Shown here: piece after piece, positions 39,531 to 48,658 of the stretch
Position numbering within the stretch: the first letter of the stretch is position 1
Layout: each line of letters starts with the position of its first letter
Source: Hymenobacter sp. H14-R3
GTDB lineage: Bacteria > Bacteroidota > Bacteroidia > Cytophagales > Hymenobacteraceae
Direction of reading: 5' to 3'
Assembly (NCBI RefSeq): GCF_030063445.1
Contig: NZ_JASITD010000003.1
Span: 62,001 to 126,000, forward strand
DNA length: 64,000 bases
The notes under the pieces: generated by a model
What the model was told of the DNA's origin: nothing
Seen by the model: the letters and a program-made list of their open reading frames with translations, nothing else
The model's database searches: none
Made by a program: the position numbers and the translations under genes

Positions 39531-40316
39531 CTACTTAAACGCCTCGTTGAGCACGGCAGCCAGCCGCACGCCGGCCTGCTGAATGCGCTGCTTCACCACG
39601 CTGGCGTGGGCCGGGTAGTAGCGGTAGTCGAGGTTCGCGTTTTGGGCGGCCTCGGTGTAGAGTTGGCCCGCGATGGTGTACGACTCAAACAGCCACTCGG
39701 CGGGGCTGGTCGTGGCCTGCCAGGTTTTGAGCAGGGTGGCGGGCACGGGGCTATACTGGGTACCCAGCTCGGTGTAGGTGAGGCCCTGGTAGTCGAGCAG
39801 GCCACTGTCCCAGAGGCTGTGCAGGTTGGTGTCTTTGCCGCGGTAGGTGAGCTTGATGTCGTTGCCGCCCTTGTCTTCGGCGCGGCCGGTGTGCATGGGC
39901 TGGTGAATGTCGCCCACAATGTGCACCACGAAAGTGAGGGCTTCGGCCCGCTGCTCGCGGGTTTTGGCGGGGTCTTTCATCTCCTTGATTTTCAGCAATA
40001 ATACGTTGTAGGCGTTGGGCTCTACCTGGGCCTTCACGGCGGCCAGGTAGGGGTCGTGGGCCAGGCCCAGGGCCGTGTTTACGTAGTGCCAGGGGCCGGT
40101 TTCCTTGAACTCGGGCAGGTAGCGCATCTCGTCGGGGATGGTGCTGACCATAGCCAGCGACTGCGAGCCCAGCAGGTCCATTACCATGCGGCGGGCCTTG
40201 TCGGTGAGGTGGTTTTCGGCGATAATGCCGATGGCGCGGTGGCCCTCTACGCCCCACGCCCAGCCGTGCAGCGGCAGCGCGGCCCACACGGCCAGCGCAA
40301 ACAAAAACTTCTTCAT
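39531..40316 (-). CDS. secreted S1/P1-family nuclease
   Basis: The ATG at 40316 (MKKFLFALAVWAALPLHGWA) gives 261 aa with a signal peptide ending before WGVEGHR. In this family the mature N-terminal Trp ligates zinc; here AWGVEGHRAIG fits. Other trinuclear zinc ligands are in STIPDEMRY (D), PWHYVN (H), VVHIVGDIHQPMHTG (H, D, H) and DKGGNDIKLTYRG, NLHSLWDSGL. It degrades single-stranded DNA and RNA in the periplasm or outside. The terminator at 39477 ends it. Confidence 0.92.
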   Translation of the reverse strand: MKKFLFALAVWAALPLHGWAWGVEGHRAIGIIAENHLTDKARRMVMDLLGSQSLAMVSTIPDEMRYLPEFKETGPWHYVNTALGLAHDPYLAAVKAQVEPNAYNVLLLKIKEMKDPAKTREQRAEALTFVVHIVGDIHQPMHTGRAEDKGGNDIKLTYRGKDTNLHSLWDSGLLDYQGLTYTELGTQYSPVPATLLKTWQATTSPAEWLFESYTIAGQLYTEAAQNANLDYRYYPAHASVVKQRIQQAGVRLAAVLNEAFK

Positions 40317-40330
40317 TAATGCAGAAAATA

Positions 40331-40358
40331 AAAGACCGGCAAGGACACCTTGCCGGTC
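40331..40358 (-). terminator. terminator of the Uma2 gene
   Basis: On the minus strand GACCGGCAAGG pairs with CCTTGCCGGTC around TGT, followed by TTTTATTTTC, 33 bp after the Uma2 stop. Confidence 0.85.
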
Positions 40359-40390
40359 AGGGGGCTGCAAATATAAGCGGGTGCGCCGCC

Positions 40391-40987
40391 TCAGTCTTCG
40401 GCGAAGATGTCGGCCCACTCCAGGGCCAGGCCGGGCAGGGTGGTTACGGGCAGCGCGCCGGGCTCGATGTATTCGCCCATTAGTTTATACTGCTCACCTT
40501 CAAGCACGTAGGCCGTTATTGTTTTTTGGCCGGGGTAGACTATCCAGTACTCGCGCACGCCACTTTCCTCGTAGAGGTCAAACTTGGTTTTGGTATCGCG
40601 GGCGGTGTTACCGGGCGACACAATTTCGATAATCCAGTCGGGCGCGCCCAGGCAGCCCCAGTCATCGAGCTTGCTTCGGTCGCATATCACGCAGATATCG
40701 GGCTGCACAACCGTCTGAATCTGCTGGTTGCCATTGGCGCCCCCGCTTGCCAGGCGCACGTCAAAGGGCGCGTGATAAACCTGGCAGGACTTACCCTGCA
40801 CCATCGGCAATACCTGACGCAGGATATTTATCGACAAAGCTTGGTGTCGCCGGCTGAGCCCCGCCATCGGGCGCAGCACTTTGCCTTTGATAAGCTCGAC
40901 AAACTCGTCGAATTTCCACGTCAGATAATCAGCGTAGGTGTACGTTTTGCTCAGGTCGAGCTGCGAAAACTGCGTGATGGGTTCCAT
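40391..40987 (-). CDS. Uma2 family (DUF820) putative endonuclease
   Basis: 198 aa. The PD-(D/E)xK-like fold of Uma2 proteins shows YTYADYLTWKFDEFVELIKG near the N-terminus, LRPMAGLSRRHQALSINI, FDVRLA, VVQPDICVICDRSKLDD, WIIEIVSPGNTARDTKTKFD (catalytic E and K) and EYWIVYPGQKTI. Members are numerous in Bacteroidota and cyanobacteria and their substrates are unknown. It has no membrane segment. The gene is monocistronic, with its own terminator. Confidence 0.9.
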   Translation of the reverse strand: MEPITQFSQLDLSKTYTYADYLTWKFDEFVELIKGKVLRPMAGLSRRHQALSINILRQVLPMVQGKSCQVYHAPFDVRLASGGANGNQQIQTVVQPDICVICDRSKLDDWGCLGAPDWIIEIVSPGNTARDTKTKFDLYEESGVREYWIVYPGQKTITAYVLEGEQYKLMGEYIEPGALPVTTLPGLALEWADIFAED

Positions 40988-41031
40988 AAGCGGGGCGTTT
41001 TTGATACCACGTATAAAGGTAGCCCAGCCCC

Positions 41032-42444
41032 CTAAAACTCGACGTGCACCCGCAGCGCCACCACATGCACCGGCCCCGGCAGGCGGCTGGTATTATAGCC
41101 GGGGTTGAAAATGATTTGATAATCAGGGCTTAGCGCGGCGTGGTAGCGCGGGAAGTCGATGCTATAGTACACCTCGCCGATGTATTCGAGGCCGTAGTCG
41201 AGGCGACCGTCGCCGAGGATGAAGCCCGAGCCGCCGGCCGCCAGGTAGTTCTGGTGGTCTTTGGAGAGGCCGTTGGCCACGGCGGCCACGCCGAGGCGGT
41301 CGGTGGGGCGCTTCCAGCGGGCACCGGTGCTGGTGAGGCCCACGCTCAGGCTGCGGTCGATTTCAGTGAAGGCCCAGGTTTCGTTGTGGCCATCGTTGTA
41401 GCTGAAGCGGCCGAAAAGGCCCACATTGGGCGAAATTTCCTGCTCGGCATTCACCACGAAGCCATATTTGGTGCGGCGGTCGGCGCGCACGGCCGTGACG
41501 TCGGGGCCAGCGGGGCCGGCGTTGCGCACGGCCAGCGTGTAGCTGCCCATGGCCGCCTGGTTGCGAAAGCCCAGCAGGCGCACCGTGCCGGGGTGGCCGC
41601 CCAGGGTGTAGGGTTTGGTCAGCTCCACGGTGAGGGCCTGGGCCTTGCCGTAGTGCAGGTCGAGGGTGGGGCCGTTGGCATCGGTGGGCATGGCGCCGAG
41701 GCCGGCGCGCAGGGCGTAGGTCGGCGTCACGTATTCGAGCACCGCGCCCGCGGTGTAGCCGCGCACGTTGGCCGGATAATCCCAGGAGCCGGCGCTCATC
41801 AGGCTCCAGTTGAAAAACTGGGTGCGCGGGTCGTGCGAGTAACTGTTCTGGTCGAAGTAGTCGGCCATGCTGAACTTGCCCACGTTCAGGGCCAGGTAGC
41901 GGGTCGGGCGCGCGCCGGATACCTGGTTGATATCGTCCTCAAAATTAGTAGTTTCTGAACCAAGCGCCCACAATTGGCGCAGGTAGAGGCGCGCCAAATA
42001 CACTTGCGGGGCGGGGTCGCCGATGCGGAAGGTTTCGCCGTTGGGCGCGCCGCCGATGCCAGTGGCCCCGCTCAAGCCGCTGCCCCCAGCTACTTCGGGG
42101 TTGAAGTACACGGCGGCCCCACGCCACAGCTTGCGCCCGATAAAGGCCGTGGTGGTAAGCGAGAGCTTGGCCTGCTCGCGGGCCTGCAAGCTAAACGGGC
42201 CGGCGTAGCGCGGGCTCAAGTCATTGTGCCACTGCTGAATAATGGTTTGCTGGAAGTGGACGCTCCAGTTGCTGGCCGCGTCGTGCTCGTGGTGCGTGGG
42301 CTCCTGGGCCGAGGCAGCGGCCGGCTGCTGCGCGGGCTGGGTGCCCACGGGCGAAGTAACGCCGCCCTGGGCCAGGGCGCGGCCCGCCAGCAGCAGCGCC
42401 GCCAGCGATAAGCCCAACGGGCGAAAAAAGTAGCGTGGCATCAA
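41032..42444 (-). CDS. carbohydrate porin (OprB-like)
   Basis: 470 aa with a signal peptide (LGLSLAALLLAGRALAQ). The mature protein begins with a disordered His/Gln-rich stretch, then NWSVHFQQTIIQQWH and many amphipathic strands with alternating aromatic residues, ending in the outer-membrane C-terminal Phe (VALRVHVEF). GSGLSGATGIGGAPNGETFR, LYLRQLWALG and NVGKFSMADYFDQNSYSHDPRTQFFNWSLM (split here by family blocks) are typical of OprB-like porins. It probably lets sugars or other small solutes cross the outer membrane. A terminator of the upstream M13 gene lies just before it. Confidence 0.8.
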   Translation of the reverse strand: MMPRYFFRPLGLSLAALLLAGRALAQGGVTSPVGTQPAQQPAAASAQEPTHHEHDAASNWSVHFQQTIIQQWHNDLSPRYAGPFSLQAREQAKLSLTTTAFIGRKLWRGAAVYFNPEVAGGSGLSGATGIGGAPNGETFRIGDPAPQVYLARLYLRQLWALGSETTNFEDDINQVSGARPTRYLALNVGKFSMADYFDQNSYSHDPRTQFFNWSLMSAGSWDYPANVRGYTAGAVLEYVTPTYALRAGLGAMPTDANGPTLDLHYGKAQALTVELTKPYTLGGHPGTVRLLGFRNQAAMGSYTLAVRNAGPAGPDVTAVRADRRTKYGFVVNAEQEISPNVGLFGRFSYNDGHNETWAFTEIDRSLSVGLTSTGARWKRPTDRLGVAAVANGLSKDHQNYLAAGGSGFILGDGRLDYGLEYIGEVYYSIDFPRYHAALSPDYQIIFNPGYNTSRLPGPVHVVALRVHVEF

Positions 42445-42469
42445 ACGGTAAGGTTCTCTATACTAAATA

Positions 42470-42504
42470 AGAAGGGCGGCAAAGGTAAACCTCCGCCGCC
42501 CTTC
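42470..42504 (-). terminator. terminator of the M13 peptidase gene
   Basis: On the minus strand AAGGGCGGC pairs with GCCGCCCTT around an inner hairpin AGGTTTACCT, followed by CTTATTTAG. It is 48 bp after the M13 stop. Confidence 0.75.
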
Positions 42505-42551
42505 CCTAACCAGCTTCACGCAACGTTCATGCCTGACAGTCAGACCTTCAT

Positions 42552-44597
42552 CTACCAGATTTTCACCCTCGCCGAATCCGGAATAAACAGCTTCTGGCCC
42601 GGTTTCACGCCAAAGGCTTCGTAGAAGGCGGGCACGTCGGCCATGGGGCCGTTCACGCGGTACTGGGCCGGCGAGTGCACATCGGTGAGCAACTGCGAGG
42701 CCAGCGCCTCGTCGCGCACGTGCATTTGCCAGCCCAGCGCATAGCCCAGGAAATAGCGCTGCACGGGCGTGAGGCCGGCCACTTTTTTGCCCTCCTTATA
42801 CTCCTTGGTTTTCTTGAAGGCGTCGAGGCCGATAACGATGCCGCCGAGGTCGGCGATGTTTTCGCCGGCCGTGGCCTTGCCGTTGATGTGCAGCGAATCG
42901 AGCAGTGTGTAGCTATTGAACTGCTTGACAATCACGGCCACGCGCTGGTTGAAGCGCTTGCGGTCGTCCTTGCTCCACCACTCGTGCAGGTTGCCGTGGG
43001 CGTCGTACTGGCTGCCCTCGTCGTCGAAGCCGTGGGTGAGCTCGTGGCCGATGGTGCTGGCCCCGGCGTAGCCGTACACCAGCGCGTCGTCGGCGTTGGC
43101 ATCGAGCAGCGTGGGGATGGCGAAGGCGGCGGCGGGCAGCACAATCTCGTTGTTCGAGCCGTTGTAGTAGGCGTTGTAGGTCTGGGGCGTCATGCCCCAT
43201 TCGGTGCGGTCCACGGGCTTGCCCAGCTTGTTGAGCTGGTAGTTGTACTGCCACTGGTTGGCGCGCATCACGTTGGCGGTCAGCGAGCTGCGGTCAATGG
43301 TGAGCGCCGAATAATCCTTCCACTTATTGGGGTAGCCCACCTTGGGCGCAATTTTATGGAGCTTGTCGAGGGCCACTACTTTGGTGGGCGCGCTCATCCA
43401 GTCCACGTTTTTGATGTGCTCGGCGAACGACGATACCACGTTCTTCACCAAGGTATCGTAGCGGGCTTTGGCTTCGGGCTTAAAGTACTCTTTAACAAAT
43501 AGTTGACCCAGGGCATCGCCCAGCGCATCCTCCTGCATGTCGAGCACGCGCTTCCAGCGGGGGCGCATGGCTTTGGCCCCGCGCAGCGTGGTGCCGTAGA
43601 ACTTAAAACTCTCATCCACAAATGGTTGGCTGAGCGTGGTGGCGTACTCGCGGGTCAGCTGCCAAGTGAGGTAGGCTTTCCAGTCAGCAACGGGCTTGGT
43701 TTTGAGGAGCTGGCCCACGGTTTGGTAAAACTCGGGCTGGCCCACAATCACGGTGTCCACGCTGGGCACGCCCATTTGGCCAAACCACGACTTCCAATCC
43801 ACGCCGGGCGTCAGCTTGTCGAGCTGGGCCAGGGTCATCTTGTTGTAGTTTTTGTAGGGGTCGCGCAGGGCTTCGAGCTTGCGCGACGACTTGGCCAGGC
43901 TGGTTTCGAGGGCCACTACGCGGGCCGCGTTGGCGTTGGCCGTGGTCGAGTCCTGGCCCAGCAGCTTAAACGTGTTGGCCACGTGGCGCGCGTAGGCGCG
44001 GCGGATGTTTTTGGTGCGGGTGTCGGTGTTGAAGTAGTAGTCGCGGTTGGGCAGGCCCAGGCCGCTTTGGTAGAGGTACAGCGCCATCTTGTCGCTGTTC
44101 TTGTCGTCCTGGCTCACGCGCGGGCCGATGAGGGCGCGCACGCCCAGCTTGATTTCCTGGGCGATGACGCCCGGCACATCGGCCGCCGTTTTGATGCCCG
44201 CGATGCGGGCTAGCTCGGCCTTAATGGGCGTGTAGCCCAGCTGGTTGGCCTTCACCGAGTCGATACCCACGGCCCAGAAGTCGCCGATTTTCTGCTGGTT
44301 GCTGCCGGGCGCGGCGCTGGCCTTGGCGGCCTCCACGCTGGTTTCGCGCAGGCGGTTATAAATCTCCTTCTGCACCTCAATGCCGATGCCCGAGTTGCTT
44401 TCGGAGGCCGGAATGGGATGGTTTTTAATCCAGGTGCCGTTGGCGTAGCTGAAAAAATCGTCGCCGGGGGCCACGGTCGTGTCGAGGGCGGCGCGCAGCA
44501 AATCGGGCTTGTCGCCCGCGGCCGATGAGCTGGGGGACGAGTTGCAGGCCGTGGCCAGGGCGGCCAGCAGCGGCAGCGCCAACAGGTTTTTATTCAT
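42552..44597 (-). CDS. M13-family (neprilysin-like) zinc metallopeptidase lipoprotein
   Basis: 681 aa. The N-terminus has a lipobox LATAC (Cys18), so it is likely an envelope lipoprotein. The N-terminal M13 domain has DDFFSYANGTWIKNHPIPAS; the catalytic domain has NAYYNGSNNEIVLPAA, STIGHELTHGFDDEGSQYD (HExxH zinc ligands) and GENIADLGGI (third ligand Glu). C-terminal VRVNGP-like YRVNGPMADVPAFYEAFGVK and DSARVKIW complete the family. The enzyme cleaves peptides outside the cytoplasm. Confidence 0.95.
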   Translation of the reverse strand: MNKNLLALPLLAALATACNSSPSSSAAGDKPDLLRAALDTTVAPGDDFFSYANGTWIKNHPIPASESNSGIGIEVQKEIYNRLRETSVEAAKASAAPGSNQQKIGDFWAVGIDSVKANQLGYTPIKAELARIAGIKTAADVPGVIAQEIKLGVRALIGPRVSQDDKNSDKMALYLYQSGLGLPNRDYYFNTDTRTKNIRRAYARHVANTFKLLGQDSTTANANAARVVALETSLAKSSRKLEALRDPYKNYNKMTLAQLDKLTPGVDWKSWFGQMGVPSVDTVIVGQPEFYQTVGQLLKTKPVADWKAYLTWQLTREYATTLSQPFVDESFKFYGTTLRGAKAMRPRWKRVLDMQEDALGDALGQLFVKEYFKPEAKARYDTLVKNVVSSFAEHIKNVDWMSAPTKVVALDKLHKIAPKVGYPNKWKDYSALTIDRSSLTANVMRANQWQYNYQLNKLGKPVDRTEWGMTPQTYNAYYNGSNNEIVLPAAAFAIPTLLDANADDALVYGYAGASTIGHELTHGFDDEGSQYDAHGNLHEWWSKDDRKRFNQRVAVIVKQFNSYTLLDSLHINGKATAGENIADLGGIVIGLDAFKKTKEYKEGKKVAGLTPVQRYFLGYALGWQMHVRDEALASQLLTDVHSPAQYRVNGPMADVPAFYEAFGVKPGQKLFIPDSARVKIW

Positions 44598-44607
44598 AAG
44601 AAAGATG

Positions 44608-44675
44608 TAGCATAAGCTTCAGCTTGGGTACCGCACGCGCAGCAATCAGCCAGCACGCGCAAGCTAAACCCAACC
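44608..44675. repeat. degenerate REP-like copy upstream of the M13 gene
   Basis: GTAGCATAAGCTTCAGCTTG (44608-44627) and CAAGCTAAACCC (44660-44671) resemble the REP arms GTAGGGTAAGCTTTAGCTTG and CAAGCTAAAGCTTACC with several changes. It lies 11 bp upstream of the M13 start. Confidence 0.5.
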
Positions 44676-44734
44676 GGGCCAACCCACCAACAGGCGGCCC
44701 TTTGCGTAAGACGGTTGCACCACTTTACCGCCCC

Positions 44735-45172
44735 ATGCCCCTCGCCCGCCTCCTGCTACTCAACTTCGCGCTGGCCGCCTACCTCACGGGCGTTGTCTGG
44801 GTGGTGCAGCTGGTGGTGTACCCGGCACTGGCGCTGGTGGGCAAGCCCGAGTTTGGGCGCTACCACGCGGCCCACACGCAGGGCATGGGCTGGGTGGTGG
44901 GCGCCCCCATGGTGCTGGAGCTGGCGCTGGCCGGTTGGCTAGCCTGGGCCGCCTACGCCACTTGGGGCGCGGGCCCGGCGCTGGGCCAATTGGCGCTGGT
45001 GCTGGCAGTGTGGGCCGTCACGTTTCTTATTTCGGTGCCGTTTCACAACCGGCTGGGGGCGAGCGGCTATAACTACATTGCTATCGACGGCCTCACGCGC
45101 ACCAACTGGCTGCGCACCTTGGCCTGGACGGCGCGGGCCGCCTGGCTCGGCTGGCTGTTGTGGCGGGGGTAG
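44735..45172 (+). CDS. four-helix membrane protein of unknown function
   Basis: The ATG at 44735 (MPLARLLLLNFALAAYLTGV) gives 145 aa; upstream codons in frame are REP-like DNA. There are four predicted membrane helices, the loops contain FGRYHAAHTQGMGWV and SVPFHNRLG, and the end is Trp-rich. It looks like DUF1772-type small membrane proteins, but I am not certain. The stop TAG is the first part of a REP-variant palindrome. Confidence 0.6.
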   Translation: MPLARLLLLNFALAAYLTGVVWVVQLVVYPALALVGKPEFGRYHAAHTQGMGWVVGAPMVLELALAGWLAWAAYATWGAGPALGQLALVLAVWAVTFLISVPFHNRLGASGYNYIAIDGLTRTNWLRTLAWTARAAWLGWLLWRG

Positions 45173-45251
45173 GGCAAACTTTCGCTGGCCAGGTAGGCCG
45201 CCAATTGCGTAGAAAGCCGCTTAACGCCCGGCCAGCGAAAGCTTACCCTAC
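45169..45251. repeat. REP-variant palindrome (CTTTCGCTGGCC core)
   Basis: GTAGGGCAAACTTTCGCTGG (45169 on) pairs with CCAGCGAAAGCTTACCCTAC (to 45251). The outer GTAGGGTAAGCTTT matches the RAYT-flanking REPs, but the inner stem differs on both arms together (CGCTGGCC for AGCTTGCC). It holds the stop codon of the membrane protein gene. Confidence 0.85.
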
Positions 45252-45294
45252 ACTTTCGCGCCGTAACTTGCGGCCTAAAATCCGGCTTACCTGT

Positions 45295-45552
45295 ATGATG
45301 ATGAAACGCTTCCTGCCCACGTTGCTAGCCGCCGCCGCCCTCACGCTGACGATGGCCGCGTGCAGTTCGCCCGACGGCAACCCCACTTCGACCGAAGACG
45401 ACGTAGCCACCGTGCCCCTGCCCCCCATTCCGGCGGCCGTGGACACGAGTGGCGGTAAAAAAGCCCCCACTCCCGCCGCCAACAGCGTCAACCGCGAGCT
45501 AACGGCCCCCAACGCCGTGGAAGACATCAAGAAGATGCAGCCGCAGATGTAA
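45295..45552 (+). CDS. small lipoprotein
   Basis: 85 aa from the first of three ATG codons (MMMKRFLPTLLAAAALTLTM). A lipobox TMAAC ends the signal. The mature part is Pro, Asp and Thr rich (SSPDGNPTSTEDDVATVPLP) and ends VEDIKKMQPQM. No domain is recognised. The frame upstream of this start is translated REP (the false PAKAYPT). Confidence 0.65.
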   Translation: MMMKRFLPTLLAAAALTLTMAACSSPDGNPTSTEDDVATVPLPPIPAAVDTSGGKKAPTPAANSVNRELTAPNAVEDIKKMQPQM

Positions 45553-45698
45553 ATCGCAGATTTAGACAAATTGCGCTGATTCGGACGACTTCTTTTCGGA
45601 TTTTTGAATGCGCTTTCTGGTTTTTATGGCCTGAGTTAATGAGTTGTGGTACAGCTTATTAACCCAGGCTTTTGCATACCTATTTTTTGGTTGATTTT

Positions 45699-46187
45699 AT
45701 GACGCTCTCCCCTATCCTGCGGCGCGGCCAGGAAACCGATTTGCCCCGCGTGCTGGCCCTCATTCAGGAGTTGGCCGTGTATGAGCGCGCCCCCGATGCC
45801 GTGACTAATACGCTCGAAATGATGCAGCGCGATGGCTTCGGGCCGGCGCCAATTTTCGGTTTTTTCGTGCTCGAAAGCGGGGCTGATATTATCGGCCTGG
45901 CCCTGTTTTACACCGCCTACTCGACCTGGAAGGGCCGCATGCTTTTTCTCGAAGACCTAGTGGTGACCGAGGCCGCCCGGCGCGGCGGCTACGGCCGCCT
46001 GCTCTTCGATGCCGTGGTGGGCGAGGCCCAGCGCACCGGCGCGCAGCGCATGAAGTGGCAGGTGCTCGACTGGAACGAGCCGGCCATCGCGTTCTATAAG
46101 AAACTGGGAGCCAACATTGAAAGCGAGTGGCTCAACGGCAACCTTACTGCCGAGGACCTGGCCAACTACCAGCCGGTGAAGAGTTAA
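45699..46187 (+). CDS. GNAT-family N-acetyltransferase
   Basis: The ATG at 45699 (MTLSPILRRGQETDLPRVLA) gives 162 aa. The GNAT fold is clear: LRRGQETDLPRVLALIQELA, the beta4 strand MLFLEDLVVTEAARRGGYGRL with the acetyl-CoA loop RRGGYG, and WNEPAIAFYKKLGANIESEW. Closest likeness is to diamine/thialysine-type acetyltransferases (start strand, FYTAYSTWKGRMLFLEDL). The substrate is not deducible. It converges with the metalloprotease gene. Confidence 0.88.
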   Translation: MTLSPILRRGQETDLPRVLALIQELAVYERAPDAVTNTLEMMQRDGFGPAPIFGFFVLESGADIIGLALFYTAYSTWKGRMLFLEDLVVTEAARRGGYGRLLFDAVVGEAQRTGAQRMKWQVLDWNEPAIAFYKKLGANIESEWLNGNLTAEDLANYQPVKS

Positions 46188-46202
46188 AAGCCAGCCCGGC
46201 CC

Positions 46203-46361
46203 CCGGTCCGCCGGCGCGAGCTGGCCGACCAGTTATCATGTGAATGATTCCTGCACGACCAGCCGCGGGCTCTTCAACTGGTTGGTGCGTGAACAAGTAC
46301 CTGCGCGACTGGCCAGGCGGCGCGCCCGTCAACCGGTCGGCCGGCTTCGCCGGCGGACCGG
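46203..46361. repeat. inverted repeat between convergent GNAT and metalloprotease genes
   Basis: CCGGTCCGCCGGCG (46203-46216) is perfectly inverted as CGCCGGCGGACCGG (46348-46361), with further partial inverted matches inside. It fills a ~200-bp gap that has no gene. Confidence 0.7.
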
Positions 46362-46394
46362 CGCACGAACCCTTGCTTAGCAACTACCATTCAA

Positions 46395-48491
46395 TCAGAG
46401 TTTTATCACCCGCACGCTACGGCTGCCCTGGTCGGTGGTGAGGCGCAGGATGTAGAAGCCGGGCCGCAAGCCGGTTACGTCGAGGGTGAGCAGGTTGAGG
46501 CCGGCCTGCACGCTGGTGCGCTGGCCCCGGTGGTAGCGGCCCAGCTCGTCGTAGAAGCGCAGCACCAAGTCGCCGGTTGCGGCGGCAGGATAGGCTAGCT
46601 GCAACTTATTGCCTTCCAGTGGGTTAGGGAATACCTGCGCGTCGGCAACAGCCTCGCCGGTTGCCACGGGCATGGGGGCGGCGTAGTCGAGGCTGCCATC
46701 GGGGCGGCGCAGGCCCAGGCGGTAGTAGCGCAGGCCCAGGGCCGGGCGCGGGTCGGTGAGGGTGTACTGACTGCTGTTGGCGGCCCCGGCATTGGTGGTG
46801 GCCACGGCTTGCCAGCCCGCACCGGCGGTGGTGGTGTCGAGGCCCGCGCTGCGCTCCAGCACAAAGCCGTTTACAAAGCACTCGTCGCGGGTGCTGAAGG
46901 TGGCCGCCGGCGCGGTGCCTACCGCATTGATAGCCAGCGCTGTGAGCGGGGCCGGCAGCATGGCCGGGCCGCCGCAGCCCCGGTTGCGGAAGCTGCGGGT
47001 GCGCAGCACCAGCCGCCCGCCCGCCACATCGGAGGCCGGGTCGAGCACGCGCAGGGTGGCCCCCGCCGCCACCCCAAAGTGCATGATGGCCCCCGGCCGA
47101 ATGAGGTGCGACAGCTGCTGCGCGTGGCCCAGCTCGTGCACGGCCACCGACTCCAAATCGTACTGCCCCGCCCCGGGCCGCGCCGGCCCCAGCTGAAACG
47201 GCAAGCTGGTAGTAAACTGCTGGTCGATTTCGGACACGTAGAATATCACCTCGCCCTGGGCATTGTAACAACCCGAATAATAAGAGGTTGTGCGCCCCAG
47301 CACCCGAGCCGGCAGCGTGCCATCGTCGAAGGCAACGGTATTCACCTGGTCGAGGGCCATGGTATTGGCCGGGGCATCGGGGCCCAGCTCCCAGTTGATG
47401 CCCGAGGTGCAGCGCCACTGCGCCAGCGCCCGCTGCCAGGCCGCCACGGCGGGGGCGTTGCTCCGAAAATTGGGGGCCAGCCGAAACGTGAGGCCGCCCG
47501 TGGCATTGGTAGCCACGTGGTTGGGGCGGTCGGTGAAGGTGCCGGTGGTGTTGTCGATATTGGCGAGGGCGTAGACGATGACGAGCGCTGTGGCCGTGGT
47601 GGCGGCCGTGCCATCGGCGGCGGTTACGGTAACGGGGCCGGTGCCGGCGGGGTGGCCGCCGCTGGCCAGCGAGGGCACCCGCACCAGTATCTGGGTGTCG
47701 GTCCAGCTGAGGTAGTCGCGAGCCAGGGCGCGGGTGGTGGTGGCCCCACCATCGTCGGCGTTGCGAAAATCGACGCCCCCGCTGCCTTGGCTGCTGCCAA
47801 ACCCACTGCCCCGAATGGTGAGCACCGCCCCGGTGCCCGCCGTAGTTTGGGCCGGGCTAAACCCGCTGATGGTGGGGGCCGCCGTGCGCTGGGCGAAAGG
47901 GCTGGCCAGCCGCTGGGCGGCCGCTTGCAGGCGTGGGTTGGCCCGCAGCAGCTGCGCGGGCTGGCCACTGAGCTGCGTGGTTTGCTGGGCGGCCGCGGCC
48001 CAGGTGGCGTAGGCACGGGCTGGCTCGGCGGCGGTGCCCAGGGCCAGGCTATAGGTGATAACGCCCTGGCTGGATGCGTAGGCGGCGTAGGCCGGGGCCA
48101 CGCCCGGCCACGGCGCGGGCTGCAAAAAGAAAATCCCCTGCTGGCCCACTGGCAGCGGGCGCAGGGTGTTGGTGAGCTCCTGGCGGGCCAGGCCCACCTG
48201 GCCGCCCTCTACCAGCAGCGGCAGGGCGGCGGTGTCGGGCAGCACGCCCTTGAGCACCCGAAACACGCGCAACCGCTGCCGCGTAAAAATGCGTTGGTGC
48301 GCGGCATCCCATTCACCTTGTGCATCAAGCACTTCGGCCTCCACGATAAGGTTGGCGGCCTGCACCCGCTCGGCGGGGCCCAGGGGTAGCAGTAGGCACG
48401 GCAGCGGCGTGGGCTGCGCGGCCAGCCGGCCACCGGCCAGCACCAAACACAACCCCAGCAACCACCCCCGGAAACGAATAAAAAAGCGCAT
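46395..48491 (-). CDS. secreted IPT/TIG metalloprotease-like protein with T9SS sorting domain
   Basis: The ATG at 48491 (MRFFIRFRGWLLGLCLVLAG) gives 698 aa with a signal peptide. An N-terminal ~150-residue region is followed by an IPT/TIG domain (PTISGFSPAQTTAGTGAVLTI). A zinc-protease segment, VAVHELGHAQQLSHL (HExxHxxxxxH) with the Met-turn GAIMHFG, lies about residue 445, like M10/matrixin peptidases. The last ~75 residues (VFPNPLEGNKL ... GFYILRLTTDQGSRSVRVIKL, quoted in parts) are a type A T9SS domain, so export through the type IX system is likely. Substrate unknown. Confidence 0.82.
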   Translation of the reverse strand: MRFFIRFRGWLLGLCLVLAGGRLAAQPTPLPCLLLPLGPAERVQAANLIVEAEVLDAQGEWDAAHQRIFTRQRLRVFRVLKGVLPDTAALPLLVEGGQVGLARQELTNTLRPLPVGQQGIFFLQPAPWPGVAPAYAAYASSQGVITYSLALGTAAEPARAYATWAAAAQQTTQLSGQPAQLLRANPRLQAAAQRLASPFAQRTAAPTISGFSPAQTTAGTGAVLTIRGSGFGSSQGSGGVDFRNADDGGATTTRALARDYLSWTDTQILVRVPSLASGGHPAGTGPVTVTAADGTAATTATALVIVYALANIDNTTGTFTDRPNHVATNATGGLTFRLAPNFRSNAPAVAAWQRALAQWRCTSGINWELGPDAPANTMALDQVNTVAFDDGTLPARVLGRTTSYYSGCYNAQGEVIFYVSEIDQQFTTSLPFQLGPARPGAGQYDLESVAVHELGHAQQLSHLIRPGAIMHFGVAAGATLRVLDPASDVAGGRLVLRTRSFRNRGCGGPAMLPAPLTALAINAVGTAPAATFSTRDECFVNGFVLERSAGLDTTTAGAGWQAVATTNAGAANSSQYTLTDPRPALGLRYYRLGLRRPDGSLDYAAPMPVATGEAVADAQVFPNPLEGNKLQLAYPAAATGDLVLRFYDELGRYHRGQRTSVQAGLNLLTLDVTGLRPGFYILRLTTDQGSRSVRVIKL

Positions 48492-48658
48492 GCTACGAAA
48501 GTAATCCTGGCCCGGCCCCCAGCCGCAGCCGGCCACTCGGCCTACTACCGTCGCATCCGGCACGCTTTCTGAAACAAGACTTTCAGCCATTAGTCGCTGT
48601 TTGCGTACTACCACCTTACGTTTCCCCTGTCCCGCCCATCGCTTACCCTACTCTACTT